This document shows positions 36,015-45,865 of a stretch of DNA of 64,000 nucleotides, in pieces. The stretch is taken from contig NZ_PVYX01000001.1 in assembly GCF_003001695.1 (NCBI RefSeq), forward strand, positions 186,001 through 250,000, given 5' to 3'. The notes beneath the pieces are model-generated. The model saw only the letters and a list, made by a program, of their open reading frames with translations, was not told the origin of the DNA and made no database searches. Position numbers and translations under genes: made by a program. Each line of letters starts with the position of its first letter. Positions within the stretch are counted from its first letter, which is position 1. This stretch comes from Flagellimonas meridianipacifica (GTDB lineage: Bacteria > Bacteroidota > Bacteroidia > Flavobacteriales > Flavobacteriaceae).

Positions 36015-37214
36015 TTAAAGTGAGTTGATGAATTTCAATAATTGCGACTTTTCTTTGGGCGTTAATGATGAGTACCGGTCCTTGGAATTATTTGCCTCAC
36101 CACCATGCATTTCTATGGCTTCCTCAATACTTGAGGCCCTCCCATCATGCAACAGGAAGATCTGCCCGCCTTGCGAGTTGGCTGATAGGCCGATTCCCCA
36201 TAGCGGTGGGGTTCTCCATTCAGAAGTCTCAACATTGCCTTCGGTGAATCCATCATCCAATTCGGGGCCCATATTATGTAACAATAAATCCGTGTAGGGA
36301 TGAAATTCCTTAAAGGATAAGGATTCAATGTGGGAAAACCCTGTGGTCAAAGTGGGAGTGTGACAGGCAGCACATTGCGCGGATTCAAAGAGTTCTTTTC
36401 CGGCCATGACATCAGGGTCTGTCTGATTTCTAGGAATAGGTGCTTTCAAGGTTTTAAGGTAGAAAACGACATCATTCAAGGTTTGGGTACTAATTTCAGG
36501 ATCCTCTTCAAGTCCGCTGAACGGGTCAATGGGGTCATAAAGGGATGTAATCCCTATGTCCTGGTTATATGCACCAATGGTTTGTTGCAACAAGTCATAA
36601 CTACCCGCCTTTTTGCCAAATCTGAAGATGTAATTGTTGCCCTGGGGAATACTATTTTCACGAATCTCTGAGAATTCAGGAGGCAGATTGTAGTGCGGTC
36701 TTCCGCTAATGCCGTCCTGGTCTTCATCAAATGGGTCCGCAAGAGCCAAAATATCCGCATCAGGTACAGCATCCAACAAGCCCAATCCGGTAACCGCCGG
36801 GGCAACCAAAATGGTAAAAGGGAAACCATCCGGCACGCTCTCAGGTTCAAAACCCGGTATTGCTTTATTTTGAATTTGGTTCCTGCCATCACCAAAGGAC
36901 AACATCGAGGGTATGGTCAAATCATTGTCACCGAACCTTATAAGTTGATTAAAGGGGTGCCCCTTGCCGTCCCCTGAATGGCAACTTGCACAGCTGGTTC
37001 CAACAAATATGGGGCCAAGGCCTTTTTCAATGGTGAAAACGTCATCATTAAAGGCTATGTCGCCGGCTAAAAACCGTTTTTGCTCGCTAATGGACAATCC
37101 ATCCAAAGGGCCATCCAGCAACTCAAACTCCATCGGTTCTTCGGGCCCAAAATTTTCACAGCCAATCAGTGTGATCAAAGACAGGCCAAAAAACAAATAA
37201 AGACTTTTAGACAT
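36015..37214 (-). CDS. di-heme c-type oxidoreductase (DUF1111 family), lipoprotein
   Basis: 399 residues with a lipoprotein signal (TLIGC, Cys 19). Two heme-binding motifs are present: CASCH (75-79) and CAACH (about residue 285). The domain is that of the di-heme oxidoreductase family related to MauG and cytochrome c peroxidases, with the C-terminal RTPPLWGIGLS and FLLHDGRASSIEEAI blocks. The reaction is not established. It lies in one transcript with the Rieske protein and porin, forming an envelope redox module inside the metal island. Confidence 0.9.
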   Translation of the reverse strand: MSKSLYLFFGLSLITLIGCENFGPEEPMEFELLDGPLDGLSISEQKRFLAGDIAFNDDVFTIEKGLGPIFVGTSCASCHSGDGKGHPFNQLIRFGDNDLTIPSMLSFGDGRNQIQNKAIPGFEPESVPDGFPFTILVAPAVTGLGLLDAVPDADILALADPFDEDQDGISGRPHYNLPPEFSEIRENSIPQGNNYIFRFGKKAGSYDLLQQTIGAYNQDIGITSLYDPIDPFSGLEEDPEISTQTLNDVVFYLKTLKAPIPRNQTDPDVMAGKELFESAQCAACHTPTLTTGFSHIESLSFKEFHPYTDLLLHNMGPELDDGFTEGNVETSEWRTPPLWGIGLSANSQGGQIFLLHDGRASSIEEAIEMHGGEANNSKDRYSSLTPKEKSQLLKFINSL

Positions 37215-37223
37215 TGCTCTATA

Positions 37224-37280
37224 ATTATTTATGTTAATTTAATTAAATTTTTAGATAGGACTAAAATTATCTATGTTAAT
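37224..37280 (-). promoter_or_regulatory. direct repeat upstream of the di-heme operon
   Basis: ATTATTTATGTTAAT (37224-37238) recurs as ATTATCTATGTTAAT (37266-37280), 14 of 15 bases identical and 42 bases apart (four helical turns), in the AT-rich leader just upstream of the ATG at 37214. It could be a pair of activator or repressor half-sites. No certain -7 box was found. Confidence 0.35.
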
Positions 37281-37438
37281 CTTCCGACAAAGACGTAGCT
37301 GAATCTTAAAAGGCTTGTTGATTGGATCATGCAAATCCCGTAACGTGGGATTTTGCCGCTTGGCCTAAATGAATATATCTATTTCGATTTTTACTCGATA
37401 ATCGAGATTTGAATGCTCCGAGGTCGTTTAATATGCGT

Positions 37439-39403
37439 TTATGTCCATTTCATCCGCTGTAACCGTACTGCATTAAAAATCGCTAATAACGCCACGCCGA
37501 CATCCGCAAAAACGGCCTCCCACATAGTGGCAAGCCCACCAGCGCCAAGAATGAGCACAATAGCCTTAACACCAAAGGCCAAACCGATATTCTGCCAAAC
37601 AATCCTGCGGGTAGAACGTCCTATTTTTATTGCCCTTGCTATTTTGCTCGGTTGGTCGGTCTGAATGATAACGTCTGCGGTCTCGATGGCCACATCGCTT
37701 CCAAGACCGCCCATAGCGATGCCTACATCACTGGCCGCCAACACCGGTGCATCATTAATGCCATCACCCATAAAGGCTACCGTCGTATCAGGTTGTTTTT
37801 TGAGTTCTTCAACTTCGTTCAGCTTGTCTTCCGGAAGCAAAGCGCCTTTCGCCCAATCGATGTCGAGTTCCTTGGAAACCTGCTGGGTAATGGAATCCTT
37901 GTCACCAGAGAGCATTATGATTGTAGATATGCCCGCTTCCCTAATGTGTTCGATCGCTTGGTGGGCATCTTCTTTCAACTTATCGGCGATCGTCACATAG
38001 CCTGCAAACCTTCCGTCTATGGCCACCATTACTATGGATTCAACAATCGCATCCGTCTCAGAGGAAACCCCAATGCCATTCGAGGTCATCAATGCCTTAT
38101 TGCCAACCAAAACCTGACTGCCGTTGACCGTTCCCCTTAAACCTTTTCCGGCGACCTCGGAAACTTCAGTCGCTTCAAAGTCTGCACCATCTGCCTTGTA
38201 TTCCAAGATTGCCTTTGCTATGGGATGGGTGGATTGTTCTTCCATCGCCATTAGGTATTGCATAAATTCCGCTTCGGTGAAAACGGACGTATTGACCACT
38301 TCCTTGATCTTAAAGACCCCCTTGGTCACGGTACCCGTTTTGTCCATAACTACGGTATTTACCTTGGTCATCGCATCGAGGAAGGATGCACCCTTGAACA
38401 ATATGCCATTTCGGGATGCTGCACCAAGGCCACCAAAATATCCCAGAGGAATGGAAATAACCAGCGAACAGGGACAGGAAATCACCAAGAATATCAAGGC
38501 TCTGTACAACCAATCCCTGAACACGTAATCGTCCACAAAAAAGTAAGGCAAGAATGTGAGCCCAATTGCGAGGAAAACGACGATAGGGGTGTAAATCCTT
38601 GCAAATTTTCTAATGAACAGTTCGGTCTTTGATTTTCGGGCAGTGGCGTTCTGCACCATATCCAGGATTCGGGCGATGGAACTGTCCTTAAATTCCTTGG
38701 TGGTCTCCACTTCGATGACACCAATAAGGTTGATGCTCCCGGCAAAGACCTTTTCGTCCGTTATAATGGTATCGGGTTTGCTTTCACCGGTAATGGCAGC
38801 TCTATTCAGCGATGCCTTTTCGGACAAAAGAATCCCGTCCAAAGGAATTTTCTCGCCCACTCGTACCTGTATCTTTTCGCCAATCTCGACCGTTTCGGGA
38901 TTGACAGAAACAAAATCCCCATTGCGATAAACCAGTGCTACATCAGGTCGCGCATCCAAGAGCGCCTTAATGTTCCCCTTGGCACGATTGACCGCTGCAC
39001 TTTGGAACAGTTCGCCCACGGCATAAAATAACATTACCGCTACACCTTCGGGATATTCACCTATGGCAAATGCTCCCAACGTGGCAATGGACATCAAGAA
39101 GAATTCAGTGAAGAAATCACCGTTCCTGATACTGTTCCAACCTTCCCTGATAACGGGAAACCCAACGGGAATGTATGCCATCGAGTACCAAACGATCCTG
39201 ACCCATTCATTGGATAAGGGAATGGCATCAAAATAATCAATGGCTATACCGGCAATCAGCATTACAAAGCTGAAAATGGCCGGTAGGTACGTGTTTAAAT
39301 TGGATTTTTTCGGTGGATTGACATGGCTATGTCCATCATCGTGACTGTGCTTACCCTGATGCTGCTTGGGGTCTAAATCGCGCAAGTTTACTTTTTTTTT
39401 CAT
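37439..39403 (-). CDS. P1B-type Zn/Cd/Pb-translocating ATPase
   Basis: 654 residues from ATG 39403; the longer reading from 39448 overlaps the Fur gene. A His-rich N-terminus (HQGKHSHDDGHSHVN) replaces a CxxC domain. The transmembrane motif is CPC (SCPCSLVIS, about 309), with DKTGT (about 354), TGES, HP (STHPIAKA) and GDGINDAPVL. A lysine in segment 7 and the CPC type point to Zn, Cd or Pb export. It is the last gene of the RND-Fur-ATPase transcript. Confidence 0.93.
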   Translation of the reverse strand: MKKKVNLRDLDPKQHQGKHSHDDGHSHVNPPKKSNLNTYLPAIFSFVMLIAGIAIDYFDAIPLSNEWVRIVWYSMAYIPVGFPVIREGWNSIRNGDFFTEFFLMSIATLGAFAIGEYPEGVAVMLFYAVGELFQSAAVNRAKGNIKALLDARPDVALVYRNGDFVSVNPETVEIGEKIQVRVGEKIPLDGILLSEKASLNRAAITGESKPDTIITDEKVFAGSINLIGVIEVETTKEFKDSSIARILDMVQNATARKSKTELFIRKFARIYTPIVVFLAIGLTFLPYFFVDDYVFRDWLYRALIFLVISCPCSLVISIPLGYFGGLGAASRNGILFKGASFLDAMTKVNTVVMDKTGTVTKGVFKIKEVVNTSVFTEAEFMQYLMAMEEQSTHPIAKAILEYKADGADFEATEVSEVAGKGLRGTVNGSQVLVGNKALMTSNGIGVSSETDAIVESIVMVAIDGRFAGYVTIADKLKEDAHQAIEHIREAGISTIIMLSGDKDSITQQVSKELDIDWAKGALLPEDKLNEVEELKKQPDTTVAFMGDGINDAPVLAASDVGIAMGGLGSDVAIETADVIIQTDQPSKIARAIKIGRSTRRIVWQNIGLAFGVKAIVLILGAGGLATMWEAVFADVGVALLAIFNAVRLQRMKWT

Positions 39404-39448
39404 ATTGGGTGTAAAATTCTTTAAAATAAGGATGCAACGGAAGTGCAT

Positions 39449-39865
39449 TTATTGTCCACTGCATTTCTCACAAATACCCTTTAGCACCAGATTGGCATCT
39501 TCGGTAATATAACCCTCTGGCAAGTTGATATGTGGAATTTTGTGTTCTGTTAAACAAACGGTCTCGTCACAGTTAGTGCAATGAAAATGCAGGTGCAGAT
39601 CCTGTTCGAGTTCGCAATTACAACCTGGTTCACACAGGGCATATTTCTGAACGCCCGTACCATCGTCTATTTGATGCACCACGCCCTTCTGTTCAAAGGT
39701 TTTCAGGGTTCTAAATAGGGTTGTCCTATCAGCTTTGGCAAAAGCGTTTTCAATATCCGTCAATGCAATGGCCGCATCCTTTTGGGCCAGGTATTTGTAA
39801 ATCAGCATCCGCATTGCGGTCGGGCGAACGCCATTTTCGGTAAGTCTTTGCTCTATTTCTTTCAT
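39449..39865 (-). CDS. Fur-family (Zur-like) transcriptional regulator
   Basis: 138 residues. The DNA-binding half contains GVRPTAMRMLIYKYL and KADRTTLFRTLKTFEQKGVV. The metal-binding half has HLHFHCTNCDETVCL and a final CEKC, forming the structural zinc site (CxxC...CxxC). The HFHC histidine cluster suits zinc sensing. Placement between the CzcB adaptor and the zinc-type ATPase suggests it controls this operon, and a 7-1-7 palindrome upstream of the first gene is a candidate site. Confidence 0.9.
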   Translation of the reverse strand: MKEIEQRLTENGVRPTAMRMLIYKYLAQKDAAIALTDIENAFAKADRTTLFRTLKTFEQKGVVHQIDDGTGVQKYALCEPGCNCELEQDLHLHFHCTNCDETVCLTEHKIPHINLPEGYITEDANLVLKGICEKCSGQ

Positions 39866-39881
39866 GGTTTGATCGTGTTTA

Positions 39882-41084
39882 TCAATGTCCGTGTTCTTCC
39901 GATTCCCCTTTTTTCATTTCTGCCATTAAATAGTAGGCATTGTTTTGTGCGTATTCCACGTCGGTTTTTTGTTCGGCTAGAAAATCAATGGCGATCCATT
40001 CACCATCTTGGGTGCCCTTGGTTACTTCATAGGGTATAAAGGCCCAATTATCACCTTCCCTTTCAACCGAGAACACAAAGAACCTTTCGCCGTCGGCTGC
40101 TATGGCACTCTCGGGCAATGCCAATGTTTTGGTATTGTCCGTTTGGATCCGCCCCTGAATGTACATCCCGGGGATCAGGTTGCCTTCCTTGTTCTCGATT
40201 TCGGCGTGGACGTGAACCGCTTTTGGATTCTGCTCAAAAGTCTTTCCCACAGAATAGATTTCCGCGGTCAGCTCCTTCCCGGGAATGGATTGGACATTGA
40301 AAGTGACTTTTTGCCCTTCCTTGACCTTGTACACATCCTTTTCAAAGACCATTAGATCTGCGTGCACGTGGTGGGTGTCCACGATTTCAATTAGGTCGGT
40401 CTGGGGTTCCACGTACTGGCCGGTTTTGATTTCCACCTTTTGGACAAACCCTTCAATGGGGCTTCTTAGGGCCACCCGCTGATAGATCGTTCCGTTTCTT
40501 ACACCGGATGCGCTGATGCTCAACTGTTGAAGTTGTGCTTCAAGACCGTTTACCATGCTTCGGGATGCCTGGTATTCGGCTTCCGCCTTTTGAAAATTGG
40601 CTCCGCTGCCCACACCTGCATCGTACAGGGTCTTTTGCCGTTCATATTCCTTTTTGAGAAACCGAATGTTGCTGTATGCATTGAGATAATCCGTCTGTTT
40701 CTGGATGATGTTGGGATGGGACAGATAGGCGACCGTTTGGCCCTTGTTGACCTTATCACCCTCAATGACCTCGATGGACACTACATTTGCACCCACCACC
40801 GTTGTGATGGTGGCCTCGTTCTGTGGCGGGACCTCCAACTGACCATTGGCTTTAACGTACCCGCTCATATTTCGCATTTGCAAGGTGTCGGTCTGCATTT
40901 TTAAAGCATCGAACTGCTTTGCCGTCAATAGTACTTCCTCGGCCCCACCTTCGGAATGTTCCTTTTCCATTTCGGAATTTGCCTCCTTGTTCGCTGCGGT
41001 TTTGTTTTTGGAATCGCCACAAGAGCTCATCCCCAAAAGCATTACCAATAACCCGATAGCTGTGTATTTAGATAGATTTTTCAT
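39882..41084 (-). CDS. RND efflux periplasmic adaptor (CzcB/CusB type), lipoprotein
   Basis: 400 residues with lipobox GMSSC, followed by an acidic linker. The hairpin/lipoyl/barrel layout is visible: EVPPQNEATITTVVGANVVSIEVIEGDKVNKGQTVAYL (first lipoyl half), a coiled-coil hairpin with tyrosine- and glutamine-rich repeats (residues 135-195), then LRSPIEGFVQKVEIKTGQYV. A C-terminal His segment (EEHGH) may bind metal. It starts 1 base after the pump gene stop. Confidence 0.93.
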   Translation of the reverse strand: MKNLSKYTAIGLLVMLLGMSSCGDSKNKTAANKEANSEMEKEHSEGGAEEVLLTAKQFDALKMQTDTLQMRNMSGYVKANGQLEVPPQNEATITTVVGANVVSIEVIEGDKVNKGQTVAYLSHPNIIQKQTDYLNAYSNIRFLKKEYERQKTLYDAGVGSGANFQKAEAEYQASRSMVNGLEAQLQQLSISASGVRNGTIYQRVALRSPIEGFVQKVEIKTGQYVEPQTDLIEIVDTHHVHADLMVFEKDVYKVKEGQKVTFNVQSIPGKELTAEIYSVGKTFEQNPKAVHVHAEIENKEGNLIPGMYIQGRIQTDNTKTLALPESAIAADGERFFVFSVEREGDNWAFIPYEVTKGTQDGEWIAIDFLAEQKTDVEYAQNNAYYLMAEMKKGESEEHGH

Positions 41085-41085
41085 T

Positions 41086-44000
41086 TTATTGTTTGAAATA
41101 TTGTAGTTCGAAAACTGATTTTAGATAATTGTCGAGCGCCTCCAGTGCATCCATTTCGGTCTGTATGGCATCCCTTATGATTTGGGTAAATGCCGCATAA
41201 TCGACCGCACCTTCCTTGTAAGCTACCAATGCGCCCTGTCGTTGCTCCTGGGCAAGCGGCAGGGCTTTGTTCTTGTAAAATTGCCAGGATGTTTCCCATT
41301 TTTGATAGGCTTGTACGGCCTGTCGATCTTCCGATTGCAATTGCAATTTCAAAAATTCTGCGTTGGTCTTGGCAATTTCGCCGTCGATTTTAGCGGCCTT
41401 GGCCTGACTACGTTCCGTGCCAGAGAACAGGGGAACGGATATTCCTGCCTGATAGGTATAGAAACCGCTGCTTCCGTTGACTTGTTGCAATCCACCCTGA
41501 AGGTTGAGATTGGGCAACAAATCAGAACGGGCGGCTCTGTAGCTGGCTTCGGCCTCATCGATTCGCTTTTGTGAAAGTTCCAGTTCGGGATGGTTTTCTA
41601 TACTTGAGGATGTGCCCAAGACTGACACTTCACTTTCGTCCATCGTGTTGGGAACGGTATAATACGTATCCGAGACCAACCAAAGATTGAGCTTATGCAG
41701 GGCAATGGCATAGTCGCTCTCGGCCTGTTGCAGTTTATTGTTGATTTGCAACGACTGGTTGATAGCGGATGAATATTCCAAACGTGAAATGGCCTCTACC
41801 TCGAAATTGAGTTCAATCGCTTTTTCAAACTGTGAATAGATGGAATCCAGTTCACGGTAGAGTTCAAATTTCTGTCGCTGTTGGTATGCCAGGGACCACG
41901 CCTTTTTCACTTCCTGTTCCAATTGCAGTCCGGAAAGGTCGAAGGCGGTCTCTGCCAAGGCAATCCGTTGTTTCTGCAAACGCTTCTTTGCGCTGATGCC
42001 GAACAGATTGATGTTCTGCTGGCCCACGCCCACCAAAGTGTAGATGCCCTGGCCGTCGCTCACTTCCTCACCTCCTGTGAAAACTTGTGTGTTCCCCAGG
42101 TCATAGGCCATGCCTTTAAGTGCGTTCTGCTTTTGGATTTCCAACTGTTTTGCTTTTAACAGTGGATAATTTTCTTTGGAAATTTCCACCGCTCTCCCCA
42201 ATGGGATGGCAGGCAAGGTTTCGTCTTGTTGAACTTGTTGTGCTTTCGCGGTAACGGAAGTGAAGAGCATGCAAACCACTGCAGTTGTTGTTACGAATTT
42301 CGGATTGAGTTTAACCTTTAGTTCCGAACGCTTTTCAACCCATTGATAAAAAATGGGAAGGATAAAGAGCGTCAATAGCGTAGAAGTAATAAGGCCACCG
42401 ATAACCACGGTCGCGAGCGGTCGCTGTACTTCAGCCCCTGCGGATGCAGAAATGGCCATAGGCAGAAAACCGAGGATATCGGTAAAGGCCGTTAGCATAA
42501 TGGGGCGCACCCTTCGTTTGGTGCCCTCGACGATACGTTCCTTGAGGTCGGTAACACCTTCCTCTTTCAGCTCGTTGAGCCCACTGATCATTACCAGGCC
42601 GTTCAATACGGCGACACCGAATAAAACGATAAAGCCCACCCCAGCGGAAATACTAAAGGGCATATCCCTGAGCCAAAGGGCGAACACCCCACCTATGGTG
42701 GCCATTGGGATGGCCAGATAAATCATCAAGGTCTGTGGAAAGGATTTTAGGGCAAAGTAAATCAGGATGAATATTAGGAACAAGGCAATGGGAACAACGG
42801 TCTGCAATCGATTACTGGCCCTTTCCAGATTCTCGAACGCACCGCCATAACGGATAAAATATCCCGGGGGCAAATCAAGGTTGACATCCAGCTTGACCTT
42901 GATCTCATTGACCAACGATTCCACATCACGCCCACGTACATTTACACCAACATAGGTCCTGCGGTTGGTATTGTCACGGCTTATCTGCATCGGCCCCGGT
43001 GTGTACTCGATAGCGGCCAGTTCTTGAAGCGGAATCTGGGAGCCGTTCGGTAAATTGATGTACAGGTTCCTAATGTCGTTGATGTCCGCGCGGTTCCGTT
43101 CGTCGAGCCTAACGACGAGATCGAACCGTTTTTCGCCCTCAAAGATGACCCCTGCATATCCACCGGCAAATGCAGATTGCACAATTGTATTGAGTTGGTC
43201 GATGCTAACGCCGTATTGTGCCAGTTTGTCGCGATTGTACTTAATCGTCATCTGCGGTAAGCCAGAAGTGGCTTCCGCCCTCATATCACCTATACCCGCC
43301 GTACCAGCTATGATTTTGGTGATCTCGTCCGCTTTGGCGGCAAGCACATCGATATCCTCACCATAGATTTTAATGGCCACATCCTCACGGATGCCTTCCA
43401 AAAGTTCGTTGAAACGCATTTCGATGGGTTGGGTAAACTCATAATTGACACCGGGTATGATACTTACGGCATCCTTCATCTTATCGATAAGTTCGTCCTT
43501 TGATTCAGCTGACACCCATTCTTCCTGTGGTTTCAGTATAACAAACACATCGGCAAAGTCCATCGGCATAGGGTCGGTAGGAACTTCGGCGACACCGATG
43601 CGGCTCACAATTTTTTCCACTTCGGGAAACTCGGCTTTTACGATGCGCTCTATCTTGGTGGTGGTCCCGATGGTCTCGCTGAGAGAACTACCGGGTTTAA
43701 GAATGGCGTGGAAGGCTATATCGCCCTCATCCAATTGTGGGATGAACTCGCCGCCCATTTTGGTGAACATGAAGATCGCTACCGCAAATATGGCAACCGC
43801 ACCACCTACGATCCATTTTCCTTTTATCAGAGCGCGCAGCAATAGGGGTTCATACCTGTCTTGCACCCAAAGCACAAAACGGTCGCCCCACGATTTATTT
43901 TCCGTCTTTGGCGGTTTTAAAAATAAGGCCGACATCATAGGTACATAGGTCAGGCACAGGAACATTGCTCCTATCATCGCAAAAATGAACGTTAACGCCA

Positions 44001-45429
44001 TTGGCTGGAACATCTTTCCCTCTACACCTTCCAATGCCAAAATGGGCAGGAATACAATTAGGATTATCAACTGTCCGAAAAAGGCGGCGTTCATCATCTT
44101 CTTGGAGGCGTTGGCGGCTATTGAATCCCGGTCTTCTTTTTTCAAACCATTCTTTTTAAGTACATAACCGGCCATAAGAAACACGCTTGCCTCCACAATG
44201 ATGACGGCCCCATCTACGATGATTCCAAAATCAATGGCACCCAGGCTCATCAGGTTTGCCCATACATCAAAAACGTTCATCAGTATAAAGGCGAACAAAA
44301 GGGATAACGGAATTGTGGAAGCAACAATCAACCCACCTCGCCAGTTCCCTAACAAGAAAACCAGTACGAAAATTACGATGAGTGCGCCTTCCAGCAGATT
44401 GTTGCGCACAGTTCCCGTGGTCTCGCTTATGAGCTTGCTTCTGTCCAACAAGGGCTGAATGACGACCCCTTCCGGAAGGGATTTCTGGATTTCTGTCATC
44501 CTGTCTTTTACACGGACTATGACCTCGTTTGAGTTTGCCCCTTTGAGCATCATTACCAGTCCACCGACGACCTCTCCTTCGCCATCCTGTGTCAATGCCC
44601 CATAGCGCACAGCAGAGCCGAAGCGTACATCGGCAACATCACCTACCGTGATTGGAAGGCCGTTTTCATTTTTGACAATGATTTTTCTGATGTCATCAAG
44701 GTTACGTACCAAACCTTCCCCACGGATGAAGTTGGCCTGGTGGTTTTTCTCGATGTAGGCACCGCCCGTATTTTTATTGTTCGCTTCCAAGGCTTTGTAA
44801 ACATCTGTGATCGCAAGACCTATGGCTTTTAGTTCATTGGGGTCCAGGGCCACTTCGTATTGTTTTATTTTTCCGCCGATGGCGTTGATTTCAACAACCC
44901 CCGGGACCATTGCCATTTGCCGCTGAACGATCCAGTCTTGCATCGTGCGCAAATCTGCCAGGGAATATTTGTCCTCAAACCCAGCTTCGACTTTCAGCGT
45001 ATATTGATATACTTCCCCCAAGCCAGTTGAAATGGGTCCCATAGAAGGTTGGCCCAGTTCTTCGGGAATCTGCTCACGCACTTCGGTCAGTTTCTCGGAA
45101 ACTAGTTGACGTGGCTGATAGGTTCCCATATCATCATCAAACACGACCGTTACCACGGAAAGCCCAAATCGTGAAATCGAACGGATCTCCTTGACATCGG
45201 GAAGATTGCTCATTGCAACTTCTATGGGATAGGTCACGAATTGTTCGATATCCTCTGTGCCCAGATTGGGCGATTGCGTGATGACCTGTACCTGGTTATT
45301 GGTAATATCCGGTACGGCATCGATGGGAACTTGGGTCATACTATAAATACCTGCACCAACTAATGCAAGCGTAAGCAGACCAATAATAAATTTGTTGTTG
45401 ATTGAAAAATCAATGATTCTGTTAATCAT
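41086..45429 (-). CDS. heavy-metal RND pump (CzcA/CusA) fused to outer-membrane channel (TolC/CzcC) domain
   Basis: 1447 residues. Residues 1-1045 are a full HME-RND pump with 12 membrane segments: PDITNNQVQVIT near the N-terminus, the proton-relay motif DFGIIVDGAVIIVE in segment 4, and GVAVLNGLVMIS in segment 11. After it comes a new hydrophobic stretch with a signal-peptide-like end (FTSVTAKAQ, about residue 1063). About 380 residues of outer-membrane efflux protein follow, with two TolC-type repeats (coiled coils such as LEQEVKKAWSLAYQQRQ). The fusion is a known Bacteroidota form. It works with the CzcB adaptor downstream. Confidence 0.94.
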   Translation of the reverse strand: MINRIIDFSINNKFIIGLLTLALVGAGIYSMTQVPIDAVPDITNNQVQVITQSPNLGTEDIEQFVTYPIEVAMSNLPDVKEIRSISRFGLSVVTVVFDDDMGTYQPRQLVSEKLTEVREQIPEELGQPSMGPISTGLGEVYQYTLKVEAGFEDKYSLADLRTMQDWIVQRQMAMVPGVVEINAIGGKIKQYEVALDPNELKAIGLAITDVYKALEANNKNTGGAYIEKNHQANFIRGEGLVRNLDDIRKIIVKNENGLPITVGDVADVRFGSAVRYGALTQDGEGEVVGGLVMMLKGANSNEVIVRVKDRMTEIQKSLPEGVVIQPLLDRSKLISETTGTVRNNLLEGALIVIFVLVFLLGNWRGGLIVASTIPLSLLFAFILMNVFDVWANLMSLGAIDFGIIVDGAVIIVEASVFLMAGYVLKKNGLKKEDRDSIAANASKKMMNAAFFGQLIILIVFLPILALEGVEGKMFQPMALTFIFAMIGAMFLCLTYVPMMSALFLKPPKTENKSWGDRFVLWVQDRYEPLLLRALIKGKWIVGGAVAIFAVAIFMFTKMGGEFIPQLDEGDIAFHAILKPGSSLSETIGTTTKIERIVKAEFPEVEKIVSRIGVAEVPTDPMPMDFADVFVILKPQEEWVSAESKDELIDKMKDAVSIIPGVNYEFTQPIEMRFNELLEGIREDVAIKIYGEDIDVLAAKADEITKIIAGTAGIGDMRAEATSGLPQMTIKYNRDKLAQYGVSIDQLNTIVQSAFAGGYAGVIFEGEKRFDLVVRLDERNRADINDIRNLYINLPNGSQIPLQELAAIEYTPGPMQISRDNTNRRTYVGVNVRGRDVESLVNEIKVKLDVNLDLPPGYFIRYGGAFENLERASNRLQTVVPIALFLIFILIYFALKSFPQTLMIYLAIPMATIGGVFALWLRDMPFSISAGVGFIVLFGVAVLNGLVMISGLNELKEEGVTDLKERIVEGTKRRVRPIMLTAFTDILGFLPMAISASAGAEVQRPLATVVIGGLITSTLLTLFILPIFYQWVEKRSELKVKLNPKFVTTTAVVCMLFTSVTAKAQQVQQDETLPAIPLGRAVEISKENYPLLKAKQLEIQKQNALKGMAYDLGNTQVFTGGEEVSDGQGIYTLVGVGQQNINLFGISAKKRLQKQRIALAETAFDLSGLQLEQEVKKAWSLAYQQRQKFELYRELDSIYSQFEKAIELNFEVEAISRLEYSSAINQSLQINNKLQQAESDYAIALHKLNLWLVSDTYYTVPNTMDESEVSVLGTSSSIENHPELELSQKRIDEAEASYRAARSDLLPNLNLQGGLQQVNGSSGFYTYQAGISVPLFSGTERSQAKAAKIDGEIAKTNAEFLKLQLQSEDRQAVQAYQKWETSWQFYKNKALPLAQEQRQGALVAYKEGAVDYAAFTQIIRDAIQTEMDALEALDNYLKSVFELQYFKQ

Positions 45430-45496
45430 AAAAAATTGGGTGTTAATTCAGTTGACCTATGGCGCACTTTTCGCAAAAACAAAATGTGCAATTGAC

Positions 45497-45516
45497 GTTT
45501 TCCAAAAAGGGAAAAC
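45497..45516 (-). other. hairpin in the leader of the RND pump gene
   Basis: A 7-bp inverted repeat (GTTTTCC 45497-45503, GGAAAAC 45510-45516) with a 6-base loop lies in the 123-base gap between the DUF6660 and pump genes. It could pause or partly terminate transcription, or stabilise the mRNA end. There is no T-tract after it, so full termination is unlikely. Confidence 0.35.
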
Positions 45517-45552
45517 CTTAAAAATGGATATAGCTATCCTATAAAAACTGAA

Positions 45553-45861
45553 TTATACCTGCGGAGGCTGAAAAAGAGAATGATAAAAGTTACTCCCAAG
45601 GCTATCGAGATAGTTGAAAGACTCTTTTGGCACTTCGGGTTGATAAGGTTCGAATGAAGGCAAACTAAAACTTATCGTGTGAACGTGACAACAATGGCAA
45701 TGACAAAAAGGCGAACAAAGTTCACAGTCTTCATCGTGTTCCCCACCATAGTCAACAACAGAAACTACCTGGGAATCATCATTACTCTTCTCTATATCAC
45801 TACAAGGCACTACATTGAGCGCCAAGAAGTAAGTCGATAATATGATTGCCAAAAATTTCAC
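45553..45861 (-). CDS. DUF6660-type small exported Cys/His-rich protein
   Basis: 102 residues with a signal sequence (KFLAIILSTYFLALNVVPC, possible lipobox Cys 20). The middle is rich in metal ligands: HDEDCELCSPFCHCHCCHVH. The family is usually found directly before metal RND pumps in Flavobacteriaceae, as here. It probably binds zinc or copper in the periplasm. The only start in frame is GTG 45861, which lies very close to the -7-like box; a leaderless or mis-set start is possible. Confidence 0.78.
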   Translation of the reverse strand: MKFLAIILSTYFLALNVVPCSDIEKSNDDSQVVSVVDYGGEHDEDCELCSPFCHCHCCHVHTISFSLPSFEPYQPEVPKESFNYLDSLGSNFYHSLFQPPQV

Positions 45862-45865
45862 GATG

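Noticed and set aside
37330-37352. Inverted repeat AAATCCC/GGGATTT as terminator of the Zn-type ATPase gene
   Set aside because: No T-tract follows on the minus strand, so it does not qualify as an intrinsic terminator; it may be a chance or protein-binding palindrome.
37394-37406. Palindrome CTCGAT-A-ATCGAG as a Fur/Zur operator
   Set aside because: It lies at the 3' end of the ATPase gene, far from a promoter, and differs from the 7-1-7 box at 45886.
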